A stretch of 64,000 nucleotides of DNA. Origin: Limnanthes douglasii subsp. nivea. Lineage: Eukaryota; Streptophyta; Magnoliopsida; Brassicales; Limnanthaceae. Each line of letters begins with the position of its first letter. Position 1 is the first letter of the stretch. The notes beneath the pieces were generated by a model, which ran no database searches, was not told the origin of the DNA, and saw only the letters and a list, made by a program, of their open reading frames with translations. Below are positions 24,701 through 35,646 of this stretch, one piece after another. Location of the stretch: the NCBI GenBank assembly GCA_036936605.1, contig JAUPFV010000001.1, positions 113,716,771 to 113,780,770 on the forward strand, written 5' to 3'. The translations under genes and the position numbers were made by a program.

Positions 24701-25070
24701 ATCACTTGTTATATACTAACAATTGATTAGGATTATCTTTTTACAATTATTAACCCCTTTTGTGAATCAAGAGTATATTTTTAAATGACATTCAAAGTTT
24801 GTCAAAAATTGCTTCTTGGCATTAGACTACAACGGAATGATCAAGATTATCCTTTTACATTAATTAACACACTTTTCTGAAAAGTATCCATTTGAACAAC
24901 ATCCAAAATTTGTAGAAAACTTGAACCAAAACCTGCACCTATAGAGAAACTAACTTCTTTCTTTAGCATTAGAATGATAAATATTATCTTTTTTACATTT
25001 ATTAACACATTTTTATCGTTCAAGAGTATTATTTTGAATGACATCTAAAATTTATGCAGAATTTGACAAA

Positions 25071-26185
25071 GGGTCAAGCTATATATACCCAATTCGGGTT
25101 TAAGTATACCCAATTTTGAGTATACCCAAAGATGATCTAAGTATATCCAAATTTTGACAAAAATACCCTTTTGTAGGTATATAAGGTTTTTTTTACTAAT
25201 CTTATCCACCTCATTTTTTCAATTACACTCTCTAACTTCTCTCTAAAACCTTCAAGTTCTCTCTAATTTATCCGGCGAACTAAAATCCGGCGAACTAAAA
25301 ATCCGGCGAACTAAAATCCGGCGAACTAAAATATAAAAACTTAGTCTTAGTATCAAAATTTAGGGTTATGGTTGAATTAGGTAAAAAAATCAGAATTTTA
25401 GGGTGTTTGGAGGCCATTTTCCGGCCAAAATTCGACCGGAAAATGGCCATTTACGAAGGCTGAGCGTACCGGTCGGTACAGGGGGTGTACCGACCGGTAC
25501 GCCCCCCCTGTACCGACCGGTACGGAGGGGGTGTACCGACCGGTACGCCCCCCCTGTACCGACCGGTACGGAGGGGGTGTACCGGTCGGTACAGAGGGTC
25601 TGTACCGACTGGTACACCCCCTCTGTACCGGTCAGTATAGAGTGTACCATAGGTACAGAGGGGGTGTACCGGTCGGTACACCCCCTCTGTACCTATGGTA
25701 CACTCAGCCATCGCAAATGGTCATTTTCCGGCCGACTTTCGGCCGGAAAATGGCTTCCAAACACCCAAAAAATTATGAATTTTTTAGTAATTAAATTTTT
25801 AATTTTTTTTTTAACAAAAACTTCAAAAAAACAAGTTTTGATTTTGTGTTTTTATTAGAAGAAGTTTAAAAAAATTAAAAAGAGTTTGAATGTTCTTGAG
25901 GCAACTTTGAATGTTAAAGAACAATTTGAAGAATTTCACAAAATTGTAGTAATATGGGGTTTGATCTAGTAGAGAGTTGTGTTTTTTTGGGTATACATAA
26001 CCAAATAGATTGTTTTGTGAATTGGGTGTATCTAGGATATACTTAGTGTTTTTTTTTTTTACTTAGTGGCAATTCGGATATTAAATGAAATTTCAAGGGT
26101 TTTTTCGTCCTAAAAAAGTCAAATAAAAGTCAACTGCGTTTTTTGGGTATACTTACATCACATTTGGGTATATATAGCCGTACCC
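25071..26185. mobile_element. Non-autonomous Mutator-like foldback element
   Basis: Perfect 9-bp target duplication TTTGACAAA at 25,062-25,070 and 26,186-26,194. The terminal inverted repeats start GGGTCAAGCTATATATACCC (left) and GGGTACGGCTATATATACCC (right, reverse complement), 17 of 20 bases. Both ends carry subterminal copies of AGTATACCCAA. A second inverted pair lies further in: the block TGTTTGGAGGCCATTTTCCG near 25,404 against its complement near 25,735-25,765. A 9-bp duplication and GGG..CCC ends fit the Mutator superfamily. It has no transposase; long open frames in the centre are repeat artefacts. Confidence 0.85.
25466..25700. repeat. GTACCG(A/G)(C/T)CGGTAC palindrome-rich minisatellite
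   Basis: Core of the foldback element. The forms GTACCGACCGGTAC and GTACCGGTCGGTAC alternate about every 30-34 bp, separated by CCCCCC or GGAGGGGGT spacers. About nine copies occur. The local GC content is far above the surroundings. Confidence 0.9.
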
Positions 26186-26329
26186 TTTGACAAAACCTGC
26201 ACGCAAAACCCATCCGGTATAGATTTTTTTTTAAAATTACAATAGAATGATAAATATTATTCTTTTATATTTATTAACACCCTTTTCTGAATAATATCCC
26301 AAAACACTTTACTAAATTACCCTCCACCA

Positions 26330-27248
26330 GAAATAATCCACACCAATGTTCTTACATTGTTATCATTTAGTACTAAATTTGTGCTAAATTTACACGGAAC
26401 TTGAGAAACATTTGTGTCAATTATGTATGGATCATAAAAATACTATAATCCATTAATATATACCTAAACTACATGGTTTAAGAATCAATCTATACCAAAC
26501 TATTTGACTTATATAGAAAACAACAGATAAATAGACGAGCATATGCAATATTTAATTGCATTATCAAATTATACCTAACTATATGGTTTAAGCACAACAA
26601 ACTACATGATCAAAGTAGACATATTTTTTTATATGTTATAGGGTATGTCATAACATATATGGCTACTCTTCTAAATCCGCCCTTGCAACGATGTTTATTC
26701 TATTTTGTATAGTTAGAAGATACTAGTGAATAAGAACAATTGTGGTTTATCTTACATCATCATATCATGTTAATCGTGTGATTTGTTTTTATAAATGTTA
26801 ATCGTGTGATTTGTTTGTATAAATATTTAATGATGACATCCTTCGGGTTTAGAAATACAGAGCCGAGGTCCAGATTCAGGTTCAAAAATCGCTTTGATTA
26901 ATTTGAGATATTAACATTATTTTTTTTCTAAGGTTATATAATTTTTTAATGCATAAAAAAAGTTTAAATTAGTACTGTCTAAAATATATAATATATATTT
27001 TTGGTGGATATGAAATTTTATTTTAATTTGAAGGTTAATCTCAAATTTTCTCAAAATAATCTCAAGTTTGGTTTATGACCGAACCGATTCAAGGCGCGCC
27101 TCAAGGCGTACCCATCTTACGATTTTTAAAATATTGCATTTAACAATAAGAAGAGGACGACAAATGTCCAAAAGTACCAACTGCAACATACAAAAATAAA
27201 CTAAGATTCAAAATTAACAAACAACCAACATCCGATATAAGCAATTAA
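26330..27248. other. AT-rich non-coding DNA
   Basis: No gene seen. One short tandem duplication (AATCGTGTGATTTGTTT, twice around 26,770-26,825). Confidence 0.6.
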
Positions 27249-27564
27249 GGGCTAAAAAATACCGTTGATCCCACATGTATAGCCCGTGTAGCATAGTAGT
27301 CATTGATCTTCATTTTTGTCTTCCAACCATCCTTCATGTTTTAGAAATTTGCACGATCAGTCCCCTGCACATTCTGGGAGACCAAAAGTGACACAAAACT
27401 TGGGATTTGGGTGGCACGTGTCAGTTTTTAAATGGTTCATATGTGCGGGGGACTAATCGTGCAAAATTCTAAAACATAAAAGATGAGTGAGAGACAAAAA
27501 TGAAGATCAAAGATTACTTTGATACACAGGCTATACATAGGGGACAAACGATGATTTTTAACCA
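27249..27564. mobile_element. MITE with long inverted arms
   Basis: A near-complete hairpin of 316 bp. The left arm (27,249-27,375) and right arm (27,440-27,564) align over ~120 bp. Shared blocks include GATCTTCATTTTTGTC, ATGTTTTAGAA.TTTGCACGAT and ATGTATAGCC. A CAATTAA repeat flanks both sides (27,242-27,248 and 27,565-27,571), a possible target duplication. It has no coding capacity. The superfamily is not certain from the ends. Confidence 0.75.
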
Positions 27565-27660
27565 CAATTAAAGATCACACTAACAACTGGTTACAGTATC
27601 AAAAATATGCATAAACGACTTTCCTTATATCAACTACCTAAAATCATCTTCCGAATCAAG

Positions 27661-29084
27661 CAGGGGCGGAGCCAGGTGGGCGTTTGTGGGGTCCCAAGAA
27701 CCCACCTGATCCAAGAAATAGTATATGTTGTTCTTCCGGTTGGCAAACAACCTCGGCAAGAGGAGTTTAAGCTATATAATATCCTATATTTGAGTTTATC
27801 ATTTTTTTTACACTAAGTTTAAGCAAATTTTTTTAATATATAATATCATATATATTTATTATTTACTTTATACAATATATATAATAACATATTTTATTAT
27901 TTTAATATAAATGTGTTATTTATTTTTTATTATATATAAAATATCGCTCCATATTATTTTAATGTATTTATATTATTTTAATGTATATATAGTTATATGG
28001 ATACAATCTTTTAGAACTGTTCTTCTCATATTAATTAGAAAACTCGAGCAACACATTGTTTTCTTTTTTCTTTTGAATCGAAGCTTTAAACACTAAAATA
28101 TTTATTATGTTTCTATGTTATTAAATCTCAAAATTGAAGTTTTTCTACCTGTTTTATGTTATTATTCAATGGTTATATTGGTTAATCTTGGTTGATCTAT
28201 GATTTTTCTTATATTAATGTAGAGTTCAATTGAAGAGAAAATATACCTGCATAAATCATAATTTGTATTTTTCTTTGCTAAGTTTAAATTTTATTGTTGA
28301 TTGAGTTTTGTATGTTTGTCATTATATGATGTATATATATATTTCAAATTAAATTCTATATATTAAATAAGCAAATAAAAATGTCTCTAATTTAATTATT
28401 GAAGTTAACCACACAGAGACACAAGATGAAGTTGTTATTCCAGAATCATGTGTTTCGGTGGTCAATAATCCACAACCTGAAGTCGAAGATCAATCTTCAA
28501 ATTTAGAATATTTTGAGGCTGATCCAGGGAAAAAAGACTGAATCTCAAGCTTTCATCCAAATATTCAAGACTCGATAAGAAAAACTTACGTGCATTTGTG
28601 CAATCTTGGTATCTTGGTTTGATTTATATCTAAATTGGTTAGAATATAATGAGCATAATAACTATGTCCATGTTTGCCTTGTTATGTATTTAAGAATGAG
28701 TGTAGCAACCATAGCAATGACGAGTGTTGAGCGAGTTTTCTCACGTTTGAATTATGTGAAGAATGAGTTGAGAAATGGAATGAACGTTAATGATTGTTAA
28801 GTGATAGTTGTGGAAAAATAGATATTTACCACAATTAGTAACACAACTATCTTTCAACATTTTTAAGCTATGAGTAAGAGGAAAGTACAAGTAAAATTAA
28901 CTTAGATTTATGTTTTTTTTGTTTTTTAATCACATTTTAATTATTTGTGTAACGTAGATTATGTTATAACAATGACAATTCAATATTTGAGATTTTAATA
29001 TAAACCATATATATATATATATTGATTTGAAAATTATCATAAGGTACAGGACACCATTATGTATCGATCCTGGCTACGCCACTG
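27661..29084 (+). mobile_element. Internally deleted hAT transposon
   Basis: The ends are CAGGGGCGGAGCCAGG (27,661) and, as reverse complement, CAGTGGCGTAGCCAGG (29,069-29,084): 14 of 16 bases match, and the CAG.GGCG.A.CCAGG form is typical of plant hAT elements. Flanks GAATCAAG (27,653-27,660) and GAATCACG (29,085-29,092) are an 8-bp target duplication with one mismatch. The interior holds a collapsed transposase. The element is 1,424 bp, so it cannot be autonomous. Confidence 0.85.
28400..28880 (+). pseudogene. hAT transposase (TTF/ZMYM1-like) deletion derivative
   Basis: The N-terminal part (28,400-28,600) reads a segment ending EADPGKKD.ISSFHPNIQDSIRKTY. This is the conserved start of the TTF-type zinc-finger hAT transposases, whose pattern is ADPG.R..I..HPN..D..RR.Y. 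Directly after it, 28,620-28,870 reads the C-terminal dimerisation region: SVERVFSRLNYVKNELRNGM, then NDC and an IFTTISN segment. The whole middle, including the zinc finger and the RNase H-like catalytic core, is missing. Two stops lie in the C-terminus (28,798 and 28,818). Confidence 0.75.
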
Positions 29085-29517
29085 GAATCACGTATCATGT
29101 ATTTGTAAAATTTGAACTTTGGATTATCCATGGAGTAGTTCTGTACGACGAGTAAAAATTTAGAAGGATGATTATTATTGTAAAAGGGACTCGATAGTAG
29201 AATTTGAAAATCTTACAGTAAATGCCTTATTATAATGAAACTGAGACGTAAAATAGTGTATCTAGTTTCGTCACAAATCCATGGAGTTGTTTGAAGAAAG
29301 ATTTCAATAAGTATGAACAAAAAAACAAATAAATAAAAAGGATATGATTTTATATAGTTATTTCAAAACAAGTTTTATTTTGATAGATAACAATTTTAAC
29401 GTTACTTCCTTTTTAAAAAAAAATTAGACAACGGCATGATTCTAGTACTACTCTAAAAATTTAATAAATGTTATATATTAAACTATATTTATTTCATCTG
29501 CAAGTCTAAAAATTAAA

Positions 29518-29640
29518 GGGAAATGTCACACTAAATACCTTCTCACCAAACTTATTATCATCTAGTACCCCAACTATTTTCTATGCCTACTAAATACCCA
29601 TCTCACCAAACTAATTCTTTTTTAATACCGAGCTAATATT
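29518..29640 (+). repeat. Left terminal region of the MULE
   Basis: Starts GGGAAATG directly after the target duplication. It holds two internal copies of TAAATACC..TCTCACCAAACT (about 29,532 and 29,590), so the terminus is itself partly tandemly repeated. Confidence 0.6.
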
Positions 29641-30525
29641 TCCCTTCCTGAAATACCCTCAAATGTGTCAGATTATTTTCAAACCACAATTCAAAATTTG
29701 AATTTTCAATAGTACAACCTACTCTGCTATTTTGAAAAGTTGTAATGAACCTATACCTTTTTCAAAAGAAACCATTTTCAATCAATCTCGTTGTTTAAAC
29801 TGATTTCCAAAATCAGAAAAAAGGTAAGCTTCTATCAATTTTTGTTATGCTTTTCACGAGTAGAAGGTGTGTTTTTTTCCAACTTTTGTTAGTTCCTGGG
29901 TTTTGTTAGTTCCTTGTTTTTTTTTGTTTTCAAAGATTTCAAGTTTACTCTTTTTACATTAAAGTCTTGTTTATGTTTAGACCTTGTGGAAACCAGTTTT
30001 TTTAAAGTTTTTTCATAGTCCAGATTTGTTACAAGTTCTTTAATGGCGTTATATCTTACCATGTGTGTTGGTGAAGACGATAGCTGTAGTTTACTGTTGC
30101 CTCAGCCTTTATACTCTATCTCGCGCGTTAAGTCTGTTATAGTACTGTTCGCGAGTTGTAGCCTACAACAACCTACAACTCGCGCGAGGTTTTTTTAAAA
30201 AAAAATTGAATTTAATAATGACGCGATATAGGTTTGCCACTGGAGGAACTAATTTAGTATTGGACGTTTCGCGCGGCTCAGATCGGTGATTTACCACACG
30301 AGTCATATCTAAAGGCAAGTAGAATCTATATTTCGTAAGAAAATAACGTATTATATAATTCATTGTTATCTAACGCGATTCCCATCCCGATGTCTTGCGC
30401 GAGACAGTAGACACGGCAGCGCGAGTCACCCTATCAGTTAACATCCCAAGTCACGCTTGGAGTGACGTGATTTAGGGCAGCACCCTCACCTAGCCTAATT
30501 TCGTTTATCATTTGGAGCCTCCTAG

Positions 30526-33056
30526 ATGTCTAAGCAAAGAGTTTATATTTTTAAATATTTGAAGCAGACCTCAATCGTTCCTTTTAGCGCGTTTGAAAAC
30601 TTTGAATCTGTTGAAAAATATATTGAAGGTAGATGGGATGATCTGGTTAAGGGTTGCTACACTATTTCCTACTTCTGTGGCGGTGAAAATTACTGCTTGT
30701 TTACTAACGAGACTGATTTCATTGGTTTAACTGTTTATCTCGATGTGGAGCGTCTGAAAAGCGTTAACTTCTTTATAGAACAACGAGTAGTTGAAACAGA
30801 TGCGAATGACATTGGTAAACAGCCTACCGTAAGCTTTGTAGAACCTTCTGATGATCATTTACTAAGCGGGGAGAGTAGTAATGGTTTAATCGGTTCCTAA
30901 CATAAAAAAGACATCTTGCCACTATGGGTTGGGTTGATGCTATAACAGGAGTTGGTCAGACATTCGCTGATGGTGCCTCCGGTTTAAGGTTATCTTCATG
31001 CCGATATGCTTTAGAGCTAGGTTTTGCTTTCAAGTATATGCATAATACATCCACTAAGATCACTGCTTACTGTGTCAACAAAAAGTCAGGTTGCAAATGA
31101 CGACTGTATGCATAAATAGATTCCAGCACTGGTTTCATGATGATCGAGCACTTTACCAACACCCATTCATGTAGCCCGGTATATTCCAAGAAAAAAAGTA
31201 GGCATTTGACGTCCGATTTAATCGTGGATGAAATACATGAATCAATTTGGACAAGTCATTCTTTAACAGTAAAAACTATTCAGTCTTCTGTCAAACAAGA
31301 CTATGGTTTAGATATTTCCTACCGTTTATCGTGGAATGCGTTAGAGAAGGCGAGGAGGGTAGTTTTTAGAGACAGTAATACTTCGTTTTGGTTGTTTAAT
31401 GCATATTTTAGAAGATTAAAAAGTAGAGATATTACTACAGATTGTCATCTGGAGGTTGGTTTTGGGAATGTCTTCAGGAGGTGTTTTGTGGCTTTCGAAT
31501 CATGCATTCAAGGCTTTCACTCATGTCGACCATTGTTGTACGTGGACGGTACCCATTTAAACGGCAAGCATGGTGGTGTCTTGCTGTCTGCAGTGGCCAA
31601 TGACGACAATAACGGTTTGTGTCTGACCTTCTTTTAAATGTAGATCTATATGCGTGGTAATAAGATAGAGTAATTCGTATTTCAGAATCCCGTTTAGTAG
31701 CGCACATATAACGCGATATAACCTCAACTAATGTGATCGATTCATGATGTATCGACTTTACCATCCTAAGCAATCGCGCGATGCTTAGTTTGAGTAAAGG
31801 TACACACAACACGATACATCATATTCCTATTAAGCATGTCACGCGAGATAGGTATTGGATGACGACGCTAGTCACGTTGCACATATAACGCTAGATACGT
31901 TATTTATTATACGAAACTTCACGCGAGATAGTAGATGCATCATATCAATTGCGCCTTCATCAATTCTTATATCCTTATATTATAGACTCCATAAACCTAT
32001 TTTCATATTACATGCATTTTTCCAGTTGCTTTTGGTATTTTTGGTGGTGAAGATTCTGATAACTGGATGTGGTTTATGGAATGTCTAAAACCTCATTTGT
32101 TAAACCGTCAAATCACTTTTATTTCCGACAGACATTCTGGTATTATTAATGTTGTTTCCGTTATTTACCCAACCTGCTTTCATGCTTACTGTATATATCA
32201 TTTGGTTAATAATTTGAAGTCAGCTCTTGAAAACACCAACCGCTAGTTTAAGAAGAAAATGTTGAAGCGATTCAAAAGTTGTGCTTACGCTTCAACTGTT
32301 GAACTTTTTAATCAGAGACTTTCCAAGTTTTTAAGTAGAGCTGGTAAAAATGTTAAGGCTTTCATCGATAATTTGCCTCCCGATAAGTACGCCCAGCCCT
32401 TCGTCATTGGCAAATGTTACGGGGCGATGTCATCATCTGCTGCCGAATCCTTTAACAATCAAATTAAAAAGTTTTGCAATCTACCGATTGTTGAAATGAT
32501 AGACAATATTAGAGTTATGCTAATGACTCAGATTTCTAGACGTTATTCAGAAGGGCTAAGCTGGAAGAGTTATTTGTGCCCCGAATTTGAGAAGCAGTTG
32601 AATTAGAATATTCAAATGGGTCGAACCTGGGTGGTATCTAAGTCTTCTGCAGGTTCATTCGAAGTTTATTCTGAACTAGTTATGGTTGTCAACATACTTG
32701 ATTTTAAGTGTTCGTGTGGTTCATGGCAGCAAGAGTATTTTCCACGTGCTCACTCATTGGCTGCAATAACGTCCGTGAACGAAGATCCTATGATGTTGGT
32801 AGAACCATTCTACACTGTAACTAATTATAGATCCACCTATTCGTTTAGCATACCTTCAATAACCGACTATGGTGAAAGTTCATCATCTAACGAATCAAAA
32901 GGACCTGTTGTTCTAACTCCTAACACAAAAAGGCGAGCTGGAAGGCCAAGGAAGAAGAGGATTCCATATAGAGGAGAAGTATCATCTACCCGCTTGCGCT
33001 GTGGCCGTTGCTTTAAATTTGGACACAAACGAAGGACATGTGATATGACAGTATGA
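30526..33056 (+). pseudogene. mudrA-like: MULE transposase (MURA-like, DDE, SWIM, zinc knuckle)
   Basis: Blocks in order. 30,526-30,900 is an N-terminal domain. 30,924-31,097 is the MuDR-type DNA-binding region (RYALELGFAFKY, then TAYC..KSGCK). 31,137-31,637 is the linker and first catalytic Asp in LLYVDGTHL (codon 31,545). An intron ending TTTCCAG at 32,025 follows. From 32,026 come VAFGIF..E.SDNW, the second Asp in ISDRHSG (32,127), and the Glu in SSSAAESFNNQIK (32,445). Next is a SWIM-like CSCGSWQQ..FPRAHSLAAI in which the usual third Cys is missing, an AT-hook-like AGRPRKKR, and a CX2CX4HX4C zinc knuckle (LRCGRCFKFGHKRRTC). Stops lie at 30,898, 31,098, 31,113, 32,244 and 32,604. The 31,098 TGA stands where family members have Trp. 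It is recently dead but structurally complete. Confidence 0.9.
31620..32025 (+). other. Probable intron of the transposase gene, with motif copies
   Basis: Separates the first catalytic Asp exon from the second. The acceptor is a clear TTTTTCCAG. The donor is probably a GT just after 31,610. It contains several copies of the element-wide motif (ACGCGATAT, CACGCGAGATAG, ACGCTAGATAC). Confidence 0.6.
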
Positions 33057-33997
33057 GCTTCCCGTCGAAAGCTTATTTTGTTTACATATTTATTATTTAG
33101 TATGTATTTACTTGATAGCAATTGTTCTGTATCTTTCTCATGGTATTTGCCCAAAATTTATTAGTTGATACCCTTTAATGGCATATAAGTTTGCATTTGT
33201 TATCGTGTATTACTTGTAGTTTGGTTGAAGCACGCGAGACGTTAGTGTAATGTAACGCTAGACACCTATAAGTTTTTGACGTAACGCGATATGTTTGCAT
33301 AATACCATGCTAGATGAGGTGCTACTGGAATAAAGCACGCGAGTTGTTATGTGATGATGACGCAAGTCACGTTTCCTTTTCCCTGGTAACGCGAGATATT
33401 ATTGAGATATGACGCTAGACGTGATAACTTGTTGCAAAGCATGCTCGAATACCGTTCACTACCTAGACTTAGCTATTATACGACGCTAGATGTGTATATG
33501 GTATTCGACAAAACTCTTTTAGTTGATACCCTTTACTGTCATAGAAGCTTTCATATAAGATTGTAGACTAGTTGAAGTTTTCGTATATCACGCGGGACAT
33601 TATTGTGCCCTAACGCTATACGTGGCTAATATAAGACGATAGGCCTGTTTCAGTTTCATAGGATACGCGAGATATTAGTCGTATATGACGTTATTGGCAA
33701 ATCATATAGGATTTACAACGCGTGACGATAAATTTTACTATCCATCTCTACTGTCTTATGTTTTTCAAATGGAGGGTGTCAAATACGCCATCAAACTATC
33801 GAAACATAGACTCAGATCCATTGGTAATTTTAACATTGCAATAGGAAATAAGAAAGACAAGTGAAATACATATGGATAACATAGGGCCTACCCATGCCCA
33901 GATACTAAACCCTAATAAAAAAAACATCCAAATACAAAATGGTTTACAATTAGAAGCACCAAAAACAACTGAAGAGTTACCCTAACACAAGTATATT
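33057..33997. repeat. CpG-motif array between convergent genes
   Basis: No gene. From 33,220 to 33,720 there are about 15 copies of ACGCGAGA, ACGCTAGA and close variants on one strand sense, irregularly spaced at 10-60 bp. Confidence 0.75.
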
Positions 33998-34429
33998 CTA
34001 ATAATCTGAAGAGTTACCTTCCTCAGATGTGTCCTCCTCATCGTCCAAGTCCCCGTCTGTCTCTTCATCCTCCTCCTCTTCATCCTCGTCTTCGGTTTTC
34101 TCCCCTCAGTAAGAATCGTCGGATGAGTCCTTCAAAGACTTCCTAGGATATATCTTCATCCTGCCCGTCTTCGTCTTCTTGTTCTTCAGTATCCTTCGTC
34201 GTTTAGTATACCAGTCCATGTCGGAATCCTCTTCCGGCCACGACAGTGAGTACTTAGAGTCATACAGAGTCGTCAGTGAAAGGGATGGAGTGAAAGGATT
34301 CGACTCAGCGTCGGAAGAGTACTCGGTGGTAGTCTCCCGCTTGTAGTTGTATTCTGAGTGCCGAGAAATCACGTCGGAAAACGTACCCTGAGAACCGTGA
34401 TTGCCGTAGGAGTCATCTGAACCGCTCAT
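33998..34429 (-). pseudogene. Small Ser-rich protein with acidic tail, MULE-encoded
   Basis: The ATG at 34,429 opens a Ser/Tyr-rich protein (MSGSDDSYGNHGSQ) with a basic patch near residues 76-95 (TKRRRILKNKKTKTGR). A TGA at 34,106-34,108 interrupts it. The same frame continues as an extremely acidic tail (DEDEEEDEETDGDLDDEED) to a TAG at 33,998, about 143 residues in all. I recognise no family. Because the tail stays in frame and strongly biased past the stop, the TGA looks like a recent mutation (or a read-through). The next gene upstream on the same strand is the SANT-like ORF. Confidence 0.45.
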
Positions 34430-34479
34430 CGTCGATTTTTGCTTTGCTATGGAATATAAAAAGTTTTAAGAATTGCAAT

Positions 34480-35460
34480 AGTCTAATGGATAACCATGCA
34501 AGCAAACGCGAGACGCCTATTTATATAATTTTGAATACAACGCGTACCCTAGTGAACATGCAATGAGTGCTTATCTATCCTAGTCACATCCTTCATTAAT
34601 AAACCCAATGGAATTAGTGAAAAGACATCCCATTGTCTTTTCACTAGCCATTAATTCTGACGCGATTTAAATTTGAATCACGACTACCAACGCGTACTAC
34701 AACCCAAATATTATACATTTCTCCTCTTATTGATTAATTCTAATTATTAACTTTTCAATTTTTATTATTTTTAAATTTACGATTAACTAAATAATACATA
34801 GTGACGTGCATTATAAACAATATAAAAATTTGAACTTGGTTGGATGAATAATGTTACTTTGTCGATTTTTTAAGTTAAATTAAATATTCGAAAATGTGTC
34901 CATTACCCATGAAATAGCACGCGCCATGGTCAGTTTATTCGACTTGTACAACGCTAGATAGATTACAAATGAAACAACTCGCGCGAGATGGATGCATATA
35001 ACGCGAGACGTTAAGTTCAGATCACGCTAGATATGTGCTTATTGACATGAGACATGACGCTAGATTACCATATCATATGGCGCGAGATGTGCATGTCATA
35101 CGACGCTAAAGATGACGTTATAGTACATATCAGACAACTCGAGAGATTAGGTTCATAAGACACTAGATATATGATATTCCACTATGACACATGACGCTGG
35201 CTTAACAAATCAAATGACGATAGATGGGCACGTCTTAGGATGCGAGATATGCACGTAATATGTCGCTAGATTAACAAAACATACGACGCAAGATGTGCAC
35301 GTTTCTTGACGCTAGATGTTCACGTCTTATGACACTAGATGTGCACGTAGTATGACGCTAGATGTAACCATTGTATGGCGTGATATGACGCTAGATTAGC
35401 CCTAACTATGACGTTAGATGCAAGCGTAATATGATGTACAACGCGTCTTCCCCTACGGCT
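34480..35460. repeat. Dense CpG-motif array
   Basis: The densest part of the element's motif array, especially 34,910-35,440, where ACGCTAGAT / GCGCGAGAT units alternate with phrases such as GATGTGCACGT. Spacing is usually 15-35 bp. It lies between the acidic ORF and the SANT-like ORF. No coding potential. Confidence 0.85.
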
Positions 35461-35646
35461 GATAAACATTAAGGGAATCACAAATTGTAACCATTTGTTG
35501 AAAATTACAGTAACCAAAAAGTCATACATTCATAACATTACCAAACTTAGTCCATTACATCCAATTCAAAGACTACTTTGCTCTTTGAATAAAGTTACAA
35601 TTTTGACTTCGTTAGAAAAAAAACATTAATTATAAAACGACGGTTA

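Larger units (their letters stand above)
24725..26320. repeat. Tandem repeat (~110-150 bp units) split by a transposon
   Basis: Blocks of the form GAATGATAAATATTAT..TTTACATTTATTAACAC recur at about 24,726, 24,838, 24,974 and 26,247. Between them sit partial copies of AACCTGCAC and GACATC.AAA.TT. If the 1,115-bp insertion at 25,071-26,185 plus one target duplication is removed, the last spacing falls to ~150 bp, in line with the others. Confidence 0.7.

Noticed and set aside
25390..25858. Overlapping open frames on both strands with repeating YRPVHPL / VPVGT patterns
   Set aside because: They are translations of the GTACCGRYCGGTAC minisatellite in several frames; no start context and no homology.
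33220..35460. CRISPR-like array
   Set aside because: Motif units are under 12 bp with irregular spacing and variable sequence, and the setting is a plant transposon.
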